Shown here: piece by piece, positions 56,176 through 64,000 of the stretch
How the letters are laid out: each line of letters opens with the position of its first letter
Numbering within the stretch: the stretch's first letter is position 1
From: Shewanella benthica
Lineage (GTDB): Bacteria > Pseudomonadota > Gammaproteobacteria > Enterobacterales > Shewanellaceae
Assembly (NCBI GenBank): GCA_023284085.1
Contig: JAKVHY010000010.1
Location: 92,430-156,429 of the forward strand
Reading direction: 5' to 3'
DNA: 64,000 bases
Translations under genes and position numbers: made by a program
Notes under the pieces: model-generated
Database searches by the model: none
Seen by the model: the letters and a program-made list of their open reading frames with translations, nothing else
What the model was told of the DNA's origin: nothing

Positions 56176-57585
56176 ATGTCTTTTATTGATGACTCAGCTG
56201 TCAGCGGATTTAATCCAAGCAATTTGATTGGTGAGCTTGTCGACCAAGCAGGGGGCAAACGTGGCGCTAAGTTAGTCCTCGCTTACAGTGGCGGCGTCGA
56301 TTCCGAGCTGTTAGCGCTAGGCTTGTCTGAGTTTGCTCGTGAGCATCATGAATACCGATACCTGCTGGTTCATGTACACCATGGCTTGAGTGATAATGCC
56401 GATGTTTGGGTCAGCCATTGTGAGTCCAGGGCTGGTGTTTATGGAGTCCCCATTAGTATCAAACGGGTCGTGGTGGATACCGGTCCGCGTAAGAGCATAG
56501 AGGCCGAGGCGAGAAATGCACGCTATGATGCGATTAAATCTATGATGGAGCCCGGCGATCTCTTGTTGACAGGACATCACCTGGATGATCAGCTCGAAAC
56601 TGTGCTGCTGGCATTAAAGCGAGGCTTAGGTCCCAAGGGACTGTCGGCTATGGGAAACACGCAAGTTTTCGATGGCGATAAGCAACTAATTCGACCGCTT
56701 TTATCTATCAGCCGTGAGTTAATTGAGGCCAAAGCCAAGGCTGTTGGACTTATTCACATTAACGATGAGAGTAATAGTGATGATAAGTATGACCGAAACT
56801 TTTTACGCTTAGAGATCATCCCCAGACTCAAAGCCCGTTGGGGGGCCATAGCGACTACAGCGAGCCGTAGTGCATTTTTATGTGCTCAGCAACAAGCGGT
56901 TATCGATGAAGAGGTGAGTAAGCGCTTACCCGTTTTTATCTCATCCAAGACAGGAGTAGGTTCTCTCGACTTAGGACTTCTCGGGGCGCAGAGCACCAAC
57001 TGGCAATCATTGCTCTTCAGAGGCTTCATCGAAAAGTTAGGTTTTGCGCCACCATCCCAGAGTCAATTAGCTCAAGCTCTATCACAATTACTGACGGCCA
57101 GGCGTGATGCTAAGGTCGAGCTTAGATTGGGAGACTTGTTGATTAGACGCTACCAGGGACATGCTTTTCTTGGGTCGGTAACAGATGAAACAGATGAGTC
57201 ACCAATCCAGCAGTGTATCGAGGTGGACACAAGCAGTTTATTGGATAAAGATGCAGAGGTGAGTATCTCCCTATCCAAGCGTAACAAATTGTCGATAACT
57301 AAAGTTAGCCTCTCTGATAGAGTTCGATTACCCGATAGCTCACAGCGGGTTAGCATTTGCTTTTCGGTGAAGGGAAGTACCCGATGTCATCCTGTGAATA
57401 GAGATAAAGCCAGAGAGCTGAAAAAATTATGGCAGGAGTACGGCATTCCGCCATGGGAGAGAGCAAGAGTGCCCTGTATTTTCTATGGCGAGCAACTGGT
57501 GTGCGCCGTGGGTTATTGGATAGAAACAGGATTCTTGTGTGAACAAGATGAATGCGGATTAGTGTTCACTTCATATCAGATTTAA
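56176..57585 (+). CDS. tilS: tRNA(Ile)-lysidine synthase TilS
   Basis: 469 residues. The PP-loop SGGVDS lies near residue 38, with GHHLDDQLETVLLALKRG and NDESNSDDKYDRNFLR downstream; the C-terminal substrate-binding domains end in IPPWERARVPCIFYG. It converts C34 of tRNA-Ile(CAU) to lysidine. The ATG lies one base after the dnaE stop, so it is coupled to dnaE. In E. coli accA lies between these genes; here it does not. Confidence 0.95.
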   Translation: MSFIDDSAVSGFNPSNLIGELVDQAGGKRGAKLVLAYSGGVDSELLALGLSEFAREHHEYRYLLVHVHHGLSDNADVWVSHCESRAGVYGVPISIKRVVVDTGPRKSIEAEARNARYDAIKSMMEPGDLLLTGHHLDDQLETVLLALKRGLGPKGLSAMGNTQVFDGDKQLIRPLLSISRELIEAKAKAVGLIHINDESNSDDKYDRNFLRLEIIPRLKARWGAIATTASRSAFLCAQQQAVIDEEVSKRLPVFISSKTGVGSLDLGLLGAQSTNWQSLLFRGFIEKLGFAPPSQSQLAQALSQLLTARRDAKVELRLGDLLIRRYQGHAFLGSVTDETDESPIQQCIEVDTSSLLDKDAEVSISLSKRNKLSITKVSLSDRVRLPDSSQRVSICFSVKGSTRCHPVNRDKARELKKLWQEYGIPPWERARVPCIFYGEQLVCAVGYWIETGFLCEQDECGLVFTSYQI

Positions 57586-57915
57586 CACATCCAGTGCCAA
57601 CGGCATCAGCTAAGTCTAACTTCATTATCGGCTTAAGCATTCGTATTGAATTAACTCAAGTCGGCTCTATAGCATCTACGGCCTGCCGCTTTGGCTAGAT
57701 TCATTTCTTTATTGGCTAAGTATCGGTATCCGTATTGAATAAACTAAAGTCGGCTTTATAGCATCACTACCTGCCGCTTTGGCTAGATTTGTTTCTTTAT
57801 TGGCTAGCATGGGTATCCGTATTGAATTAACTCAAGTCGGCTCTATAACATCTGCGACCTGCTGCTTTGGCACTGTGTGTTTCTTTGTTGGCTAAGTATC
57901 GGTATCCGTATTGAA
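57586..57915. repeat. Tandem degenerate copies of the 3' end of the diguanylate cyclase gene
   Basis: An 87-89 bp unit is repeated with the word GTATTGAAT at 57643, 57732, 57819 and 57908. Read on the minus strand, each copy resembles the end of the GGDEF gene (CGTGCCAAAGCAGC... encoding RAKAAGRRCYRA, stop, then about 30 bases). The copy nearest the gene is the functional end; three more lie beyond the stop and are diverged. No other gene is present in this stretch. Confidence 0.82.
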
Positions 57916-58800
57916 TTAACTCAAGTCGGCTCTATAGCATCTACGGCCAGCTGCTTTGGCACGATATAGTGCTTTATCGGCTCTTTCATACAATGAACAG
58001 GCAGATTCATCCCTCTTCCATTGTGAGATGCCTAAGCTGGTTTGCACTTGATGTTTTTCGAACAATGGCAATCTGGACATAGCTTGCAATACGCGCCTGC
58101 ATAAGATTTCGGCAGCAGCCAGATCTCCGCGGACCACGACAACAAACTCATCACCACCGACACGAAACGCCTGATCTGTATTTCTGATGGCTTTTGTGAG
58201 CAAGCGACCAAACTCTGAAAGCACAGTGTCGCCAAATTGATGTCCGTGTACATCATTTAGCATCTTAAAATTATCGAGATCTAAGATCACAATCGACAAT
58301 GCATTATCGTGTCGTGTCGATGTTGCAATGGCCTTCTTAAGACTCTCGATATAGTAATGACGATTGCCCAGCCTAGTGAGTGAGTCATACATGGCTTGTT
58401 GTGACATCTCTTGAAATTGAGTGGCATTAAACAAGGGCTGTATGACTAATGTTTGCAGCTGCTGTAATTGTTTTGCCTGTGAAGGCTGCAAAGGAGCGGC
58501 TAAGCTGTATTCAATACATGCCGTTTTACCTTGGTGTACCAGTTGCTGCTGTATGGATAGCCCTTGGTGTCTGCCCCAAGTAAATTGGTGTTTGTTGTAT
58601 CTCAGCTTTATACCAAGGATAGGCAAGTGTTGGCCCATTACCTTGCCGAAACAGGCAAAAACTGTCCTGGGATCTAAACTTTCATGTAACTGTTGAATGA
58701 TCTGTACGAAATCTGGATCTCGGCTCTGGAAGCCAAGTAATTCAGGTTGATATCTTGGTTCATCAGAATAAAAGTTTGTCGCTAGTCCTAAGTCCATCAT
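57916..58800 (-). CDS. Diguanylate cyclase (GGDEF domain)
   Basis: 294 residues. The N-terminal 125 residues are an unrecognised sensor-like region; the C-terminal GGDEF domain has the intact active site GGDEF (near residue 218) and an RxxD inhibitory site (RNTD) five residues before it. It should make cyclic di-GMP and be product-inhibited. There is no membrane segment, so it is probably cytosolic. The gene's last 50 bases are part of a tandem repeat that continues downstream. Confidence 0.88.
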   Translation of the reverse strand: MMDLGLATNFYSDEPRYQPELLGFQSRDPDFVQIIQQLHESLDPRTVFACFGKVMGQHLPILGIKLRYNKHQFTWGRHQGLSIQQQLVHQGKTACIEYSLAAPLQPSQAKQLQQLQTLVIQPLFNATQFQEMSQQAMYDSLTRLGNRHYYIESLKKAIATSTRHDNALSIVILDLDNFKMLNDVHGHQFGDTVLSEFGRLLTKAIRNTDQAFRVGGDEFVVVVRGDLAAAEILCRRVLQAMSRLPLFEKHQVQTSLGISQWKRDESACSLYERADKALYRAKAAGRRCYRADLS

Positions 58801-58981
58801 GAGTGCTCCATCAATGGCTGTATTGCTGAGGTTAATGCTCCTCGCTCATGTAGAACTACTAGCAAAAAGTGTGCCTAAAATAATGTTAATTAAATTTGTC
58901 TTTATTTCTCATTCAGTTAATCTTTCAGTGGTAGTGACATAAAACCCATGCCAGTTTTTTGACTCGGAGTTCGAATTTAGA

Positions 58982-60931
58982 ATGGAACATAGTTTTCTCA
59001 TCCAGGTTCTGTCGATGCTTGTCATCGCTATCATCTCAATAGCCCTACTCAGGCGGGCGGGCTTACCTGCAATCTTGGCCTATCTGGTCACTGGGGTGAT
59101 CAGTGGTCCTTCAGGTTTCAATTGGTTTAGTCAGCATGAGATGCAATCGGTGGCTGAGCTGGGCGTTGTCTTGCTGATGTTTAGCCTGGGCTTAGAGTTC
59201 TCAGTGCCAAGACTCTGGGCCATGAGACGTACGGTATTTGGACTCGGTAGTGCTCAAGTGGTGGTGACCACCTTGCTGGCAGGCTGTATTTCCTTGCTCA
59301 GCTCCCTGAGCCTGGTGGAGTCACTGGTTGTGGGCTCTGCCATTGCGCTCTCATCGACGGCCATAGTGCTTAAGCTACTCAATGAGCAAGGTTGGCTCAG
59401 ACGCCGCCATGGCGAACTCTCGGTCAGCGTGCTGTTATTTCAAGACCTCGCGGTTGTGCCTCTGCTCATCTTGCTGCCTTTACTCGCCTCTGGTGGTGAG
59501 ACTTTATCGATACAGAGCATAGGCTATGCTCTGGCGGAAGGGGTATTAGCCTTTATCGCCCTGATGGCATTCGGTAAGTGGGGCTTACCCAGGTTATTCG
59601 ATGAGGTGGCTCGTTCACGCTCCAATGAATTGTTTATGTTATCGACCCTGGTGGTGGCCTTACTGACAGGTGCATTAACCCAATGGCTAGGCTTATCTAT
59701 GGCGTTAGGCGCTTTTATGGCGGGTATGTTGCTAGGAGAAAGCCAATATAAGCGGCAATTAGAGGCGGATATTCGCCCCTTCAGGGACCTCTTGATGGGC
59801 TTATTCTTCATCTCTATCGGCATGTTGATCGATTTCTCCTTGGTACTGCAGTTCTGGTGGCAGATTTTAATTATCCTGATCGCCGTGATAGTAGGTAAAG
59901 CTTTAGTGGTATTTGCCTTACTCAGACTGGCGAAAGAGTCCTTTAGGATCTCGGTATCAACGGCTTTGAGCCTAGCTCAGGTGGGTGAGTTTAGTTTTGT
60001 GGTGCTGGCTCTGGCGGTGAATTATGAACTGCTCGATATCGAGCTAAGTACTAAGCTGGTGATGGTGGCGGTATTATCTATGGCCATTGCCCCCTGGCTG
60101 GTGCGTCATAGTCCGGATATAGCTCGCAGGCTGCAAGGGGTGAAGTCTAAGGGAGAGACAAGCTTAGCGATAGAACCCAAAATCGAGCATCAAAATGATC
60201 TGGTGTTGATATTAGGTTATGGCCGAGTTGGCCAGACTATCGCGCGCTTTATGAAGACAGAGGCTGTGCCCTTCTTAGTGCTCGACTTAGACCCTACCCG
60301 AGTATCTGAAGCGCGAAAGGCTGGTGAACCTGTGTATTTCGGCGATGTGTGTAAGCGGAGCATACTCAAACAGGCCAAGATCAGGGAGGCTAAGTTAATT
60401 GTATTGACCTTCAGTAGCAGCCGTATTCTTGAAGAGGTGTTACCTCTTTGTCGTCAACTGGCACCCGAGGCTAAAATTTTAGTGCGTACCCGAGATGACA
60501 CCGGCATGGAAGAGCTCGAAAAAGCCGGGGCCAGTCAGGTGATCCCTGAAACCTTAGAAGGCAGTTTAATGCTGGTCTCACAGGTTTTGTACCAGTGCGG
60601 AGTCCCGCTGACGCGTATATTGAAGCGGTTAGAGTATGAGCGTCGTAACCATTACAAGTATCTTCATGGCTTCTTCTCCGGCGCCGAGACTGATTTTACC
60701 CTGGAGCATCTTCATGCCGTGGCTTTACCTAAAGGCGCCAGCGCCGTTGGCATGACTTTAGCTGATATTCCCTGGGAGAAACTCAGAGTCGAGTTAAGGG
60801 CGGTGAGGCGCAGTGGGGCTGAAGTAGAAAGTCCGGCACTCGATTGGTGCATACACTCCGGCGATATCCTGATTATTCTGGGTAAACCAAGACGCATCGA
60901 GAAAGCCGAAATTTATCTATTACAAGGATAA
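58982..60931 (+). CDS. Kef-type monovalent cation:proton antiporter with RCK domain
   Basis: 649 residues. A CPA2 antiporter domain of 12-13 helices (residues about 5-380; GVVLLMFSLGLEFSVPRLW, LSLAQVGEFSFV) is followed by an RCK/TrkA-N domain with the NAD-binding motif GYGRVGQTIARF near residue 415, and a C-terminal TrkA-C-like domain. It resembles KefB/KefC potassium efflux systems, with a longer C-terminus. No KefG/KefF ancillary gene is adjacent. Confidence 0.87.
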   Translation: MEHSFLIQVLSMLVIAIISIALLRRAGLPAILAYLVTGVISGPSGFNWFSQHEMQSVAELGVVLLMFSLGLEFSVPRLWAMRRTVFGLGSAQVVVTTLLAGCISLLSSLSLVESLVVGSAIALSSTAIVLKLLNEQGWLRRRHGELSVSVLLFQDLAVVPLLILLPLLASGGETLSIQSIGYALAEGVLAFIALMAFGKWGLPRLFDEVARSRSNELFMLSTLVVALLTGALTQWLGLSMALGAFMAGMLLGESQYKRQLEADIRPFRDLLMGLFFISIGMLIDFSLVLQFWWQILIILIAVIVGKALVVFALLRLAKESFRISVSTALSLAQVGEFSFVVLALAVNYELLDIELSTKLVMVAVLSMAIAPWLVRHSPDIARRLQGVKSKGETSLAIEPKIEHQNDLVLILGYGRVGQTIARFMKTEAVPFLVLDLDPTRVSEARKAGEPVYFGDVCKRSILKQAKIREAKLIVLTFSSSRILEEVLPLCRQLAPEAKILVRTRDDTGMEELEKAGASQVIPETLEGSLMLVSQVLYQCGVPLTRILKRLEYERRNHYKYLHGFFSGAETDFTLEHLHAVALPKGASAVGMTLADIPWEKLRVELRAVRRSGAEVESPALDWCIHSGDILIILGKPRRIEKAEIYLLQG

Positions 60932-61061
60932 ATTAAAAAATATAACAACTTGAGTGTCAGGGACTCATATAGCAGAATTTAGTGTTACAGTTACTAACTT
61001 GTTAATTTTTTAGCGCTAATGATACCCTGTTGTCGGCAATAATCAGACAACAGGGAATGTC

Positions 61062-62882
61062 ATGTTCAAAAAACTCCTCAAATATTTCGGGCTAGTCCTA
61101 CTCATTATCTTGGTATCAGCCAGTGCTTTTGCGGCCCACGAATGGTTCGCTAAGAAACCTGTCATATTTCGAGCCTTCTTAGATCGCACCTTGATAAAAA
61201 TAGCATTCGACAGTCCGGAAACCTTAACATCCTTAGGCTTTCTCGAGTCTGTCGGTATCAATGGTCATAATGCAGAGCTCGATGATGATAGGCCGGAGAA
61301 GGCCGATGAACTCTTTGCTCAGCTCGACGATATTCAGCGGACCTTGCTGACATATGATGATGCCTCTCTCGATGAGAATGAGCTGCTGACTAAGGAGATA
61401 GCCCTATATTTACTGAGTTTTTCTGATGATTCGAACGCCTTCCGTTACCATAACTACCCGGTAAATCAGCTTTTTGGTGTGCAAAACGGCTATCCTAGCT
61501 TTATGGAATCTCAGCATCAGGTTAATTCAATTGAAGATGCCGAGCATTATCTGTCTCGCCTGCAGAAGGTGAAAGTGAAATTTGAGCAAAACCTACTGGG
61601 ATTAAAGATTAGAGAACAGAAGGGGATAATTCCACCACGTTTCGTTATCGAACGTGTACTGACTGAGATGAACGGCTTTGTCGATACACCTATCAAAGAA
61701 AATATTCTCTACACATCATTGCAGAGCAAGTTAGCCGCAGTGGGGGATATCCCTATTCAAGAGCAGACACGTATCTTGTTGGCGGCGCAGGAACGTATTC
61801 GAGACTATGTCCATCCGGCTTATGGACTGTTTATCGATTATTTTTCTGAGCTTGAGGCTAAAGCGGGAACCGATGACGGGATCTGGCACCTCCCCGATGG
61901 CGAGTCTGCTTATCGGCTATCACTCAAATTCTTTACCACCACAGATTATACCCCGGATGAGATCCACAACATGGGCCTCTCAGAGGTTGCTCGCCTTCAA
62001 TCTGAGATATTAGCCATCTTAAAATCTGAGGGCTATGGAGGTGATGATGGCTTCTTTGCTGCGATTGAAACCATGGCGGCAGATCCAAAGTTTTACTATG
62101 AAGACAGCGATGCAGGTCGCGAGCAGATCTTATTGGATTATCAGAAAATCCTCGATGAGATAAATATGGGGCTGGATGATGCATTTCGAATTCGCCCTCA
62201 CGCGGGCATGGAAGTCGTACGTATCCCCAAATTTAAAGAGAAAACGGCTCCCGGTGCTTACTATCAACGGCCGTCGCTCGATGGCAGTCGTCCCGGCCGT
62301 TTCTTCGCCAACCTCTATGATATTAAGGCAACGCCAAAATACAGTATGCGAACTCTTGCCTATCATGAAGCAATACCCGGGCATCATTTTCAAATTTCGG
62401 TAGCCATGGAGCTGGAGAATATGCCGTTTATTCGCAAGATGGCTCCTTTTACCGCTTACTCGGAAGGTTGGGCACTCTACTCTGAACAAGTGGCTTGGGA
62501 GCTAGGTTTTCAGGACGATCCCTTCGATAATATCGGCAGGCTGCAAGCCGAGCTATTTCGCGGGGTACGTCTAGTGGTGGATACAGGTATACACCAAAAG
62601 CGTTGGACCAGGGAGGAGGCCATAGAGTATATGAAGCTCAATACGGGTATGGCTGATAGTGATGTGGTGTCAGAGATTGAGCGTTATATTGTGATGCCAG
62701 GTCAGGCAACTTCTTACAAGGTTGGCATGATGAAGATCTTATCTCTGCGTGAAAAAGCTAAGCTGGCTTTGGGTGATAAGTTTGATTTGCGAGACTTTCA
62801 CGACGTGGTGTTGAAAAATGGTGCCGTTCCCTTAGACATACTCGAGAGACTCGTCGATCGCTATATTATCGCAAAAATTTAG
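61062..62882 (+). CDS. DUF885 family metallopeptidase-like protein
   Basis: 606 residues. An N-terminal signal or membrane anchor (LLKYFGLVLLIILVSASAFA) places it in the periplasm or envelope. The zinc-binding motif HEAIPGHHFQ (HExxxGHH) near residue 437, together with SEGWALYSEQ, is the hallmark of DUF885, annotated as a possible carboxypeptidase-like metalloprotease. Substrate unknown. Monocistronic. Confidence 0.87.
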   Translation: MFKKLLKYFGLVLLIILVSASAFAAHEWFAKKPVIFRAFLDRTLIKIAFDSPETLTSLGFLESVGINGHNAELDDDRPEKADELFAQLDDIQRTLLTYDDASLDENELLTKEIALYLLSFSDDSNAFRYHNYPVNQLFGVQNGYPSFMESQHQVNSIEDAEHYLSRLQKVKVKFEQNLLGLKIREQKGIIPPRFVIERVLTEMNGFVDTPIKENILYTSLQSKLAAVGDIPIQEQTRILLAAQERIRDYVHPAYGLFIDYFSELEAKAGTDDGIWHLPDGESAYRLSLKFFTTTDYTPDEIHNMGLSEVARLQSEILAILKSEGYGGDDGFFAAIETMAADPKFYYEDSDAGREQILLDYQKILDEINMGLDDAFRIRPHAGMEVVRIPKFKEKTAPGAYYQRPSLDGSRPGRFFANLYDIKATPKYSMRTLAYHEAIPGHHFQISVAMELENMPFIRKMAPFTAYSEGWALYSEQVAWELGFQDDPFDNIGRLQAELFRGVRLVVDTGIHQKRWTREEAIEYMKLNTGMADSDVVSEIERYIVMPGQATSYKVGMMKILSLREKAKLALGDKFDLRDFHDVVLKNGAVPLDILERLVDRYIIAKI

Positions 62883-62982
62883 ACTAGGCTAATAGGGGCC
62901 GTTTAACTTTCTAGCTCGAAAGATAAACAGGCGCCTAAGACTTATATTGTGAGGTTTACATCCTGTCAGGCAAGGAGAAGCC

Positions 62983-63852
62983 ATGTTCTACTATTTCGTG
63001 TTGCTGATACTTGGCCCCTTGTTGATCATCCAGGGGAGGCTAGTGCGTAAAAACATCCCCATATTGGCTGAAGCCACTGGAGGACGCAGTGGCCGCTTAG
63101 GTGAGGGCAGACCCCTGACTCTGCTGGTGGTTGGCGACTCCGCTGCGGCTGGTGTCGGTGTCGAGACCCAAGATGATGCCCTCAGTGGCTGCTTAACCCG
63201 GATGCTGGCACAGAAATATTGCGTGGATTGGTCCCTGGTGGCGAAATCTGGTAATACAACGGAAGATCTTATCAAGACGTTACAAGGGCGCCCTTTTCAA
63301 ACTGACTCCTTATCAGTGGGCTGCTCGCAAGCCAAGGTGCTTGATGACAAGAACTCAGGTGATAATCGTTCAGATGACAATAAGCCAGATGATAATAGTT
63401 TAGATGGCAATAACTCAGATGATAATTGGCTAGATAATAGCAGCGCACCTGATATCGATGTGGTCTTGGTCTCGCTTGGGGTCAACGATCTCTTGAGCCC
63501 GATAAGGGAGAGTCATTGGATAGCTCAGCAGGTGCGGTTAATTAGATTACTCAAATCAAAATATTCCGCCAAACATATTCTGATGACAGCCGTCCCGCCT
63601 TTGCACTGTTTCCCAGCCTTTCCCCAGCCATTAAGATGGTTTCTGGGACTGAGAGCGTCGGAGTTTAACCGTAAGCTAGTGTCGCTTATCGAGCTTGAAA
63701 GTGAATGTGAGCTGGTCATTATCCCCCTTATGCCGATAGCATCTGATATGGCCAGTGATGGCTTCCATCCCAGCGCAAAAATTTATCGACTCTGGGGTGG
63801 CACGGCAGCCAAAGCCATCGAAAAGAGGATTGAGAGTCTTCTGCATCGTTAA
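62983..63852 (+). CDS. SGNH/GDSL-family hydrolase with internal pentapeptide repeat
   Basis: 289 residues. An N-terminal hydrophobic anchor (about 3-17) is followed by block I VVGDSAAAGVG (catalytic Ser), block III VSLGVNDLL and block V SDGFHPSAK with Asp and His. It is an esterase or lipase-like SGNH hydrolase. Between blocks I and III, residues about 121-153 form a Asp/Asn/Ser-rich insertion encoded by a 15-bp tandem repeat, which should form a flexible surface loop. Substrate unknown. Confidence 0.85.
   Translation: MFYYFVLLILGPLLIIQGRLVRKNIPILAEATGGRSGRLGEGRPLTLLVVGDSAAAGVGVETQDDALSGCLTRMLAQKYCVDWSLVAKSGNTTEDLIKTLQGRPFQTDSLSVGCSQAKVLDDKNSGDNRSDDNKPDDNSLDGNNSDDNWLDNSSAPDIDVVLVSLGVNDLLSPIRESHWIAQQVRLIRLLKSKYSAKHILMTAVPPLHCFPAFPQPLRWFLGLRASEFNRKLVSLIELESECELVIIPLMPIASDMASDGFHPSAKIYRLWGGTAAKAIEKRIESLLHR
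63343..63441 (+). repeat. 15-bp minisatellite inside the SGNH hydrolase gene
   Basis: Six imperfect 15-bp units (63343-63432) plus a partial one, on the pattern GATGATAAT-n6, encoding pentapeptides DDKNS, GDNRS, DDNKP, DDNSL, DGNNS, DDNWL. The period is a multiple of three, so copy change would keep the frame. Confidence 0.9.
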
Positions 63853-63890
63853 GAGCCCTCAGCGTGTTAAGAGCTTTCACTCCAGTGACC

Positions 63891-64000
63891 CGCTTATCGC
63901 TTATCGCTTATCGCTTATCGCTTATCGCTTATCGCTTATCGCTTATCGCTTATCGCTTATCGCTTATCGCTTATCGCTTATCGCTTATCGCTTATCGCTT
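63891..64000. repeat. Heptanucleotide tandem repeat running to the window end
   Basis: Perfect CGCTTAT units repeated about 15.7 times over 110 bases, starting about 38 bases after the SGNH hydrolase stop and continuing past the window. No frame is visible. Confidence 0.97.

Noticed and set aside
57586..57915. CRISPR or REP/ERIC-type dispersed repeat
   Set aside because: The unit is contiguous and clearly derived from the adjacent GGDEF gene end; no spacers.

Overview
The window looks like a chromosomal segment of a marine gammaproteobacterium, most probably Shewanella. The main reasons are the gene order map / glnD / dapD beside rpsB-tsf-pyrH-frr-uppS-cdsA-dxr-rseP-bamA-skp-lpxD-fabZ-lpxA-lpxB-rnhB-dnaE-tilS, the divergent queF/syd pair, the yqcC-truC-yqcA block, and many small families common in Shewanella and its relatives (DUF3718, DUF3549, DUF3301, DUF3192, DUF2789, CCGSCS motif protein). 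No rRNA, tRNA, CRISPR array, prophage or intact transposon was seen.

Region 1 (1-9154): an EF-G paralogue with degenerate GTPase motifs, a wreck of an IS3-family element, a small outer-membrane barrel, then a tight five-gene operon: LolA-like periplasmic protein, two MacB/LolC-type permeases, a LolD-type ATPase and an outer-membrane barrel. Together they look like a trans-envelope lipid or hydrophobic-substrate export system. A 40-codon stub of a third permease sits between the two permease genes.

Region 2 (9155-24067): accessory genes. They include a CCGSCS peptide, a DUF4177-yidD-TM2 cluster, a Sfp-type phosphopantetheinyl transferase, a porin, an alkylsulfatase divergent from two LysR paralogues, an acidic lipoprotein with an outer-membrane barrel, queF/syd, and several small conserved proteins.

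Region 3 (24068-25893): 1.8 kb without a protein gene. I read it as two tandem CsrB-family sponge RNAs. Each has a GacA/UvrY-type palindrome upstream, many GGA motifs in hairpin loops, and a Rho-independent terminator. The second is about 800 nt with more than 50 GGA motifs by hand count. It contains five tandem 85-97 bp units whose hairpin stems show compensatory changes. This is the most striking feature of the window.

Region 4 (25894-37409): DUF3301/DUF3549, yqcC-truC-yqcA, a PTS EIICB permease, purU, two DUF3718 paralogues, and dapD, glnD and map on the minus strand.

Region 5 (37410-57585): the housekeeping superoperon for translation, isoprenoid and phospholipid precursors, outer-membrane assembly, lipid A and DNA replication, led by a strong rpsB promoter and S2-type leader.

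Region 6 (57586-64000): a diguanylate cyclase whose 3' end has been tandemly duplicated downstream, a Kef-type antiporter, a DUF885 metallopeptidase, an SGNH hydrolase with an internal pentapeptide repeat, and a heptanucleotide repeat that runs off the window end.
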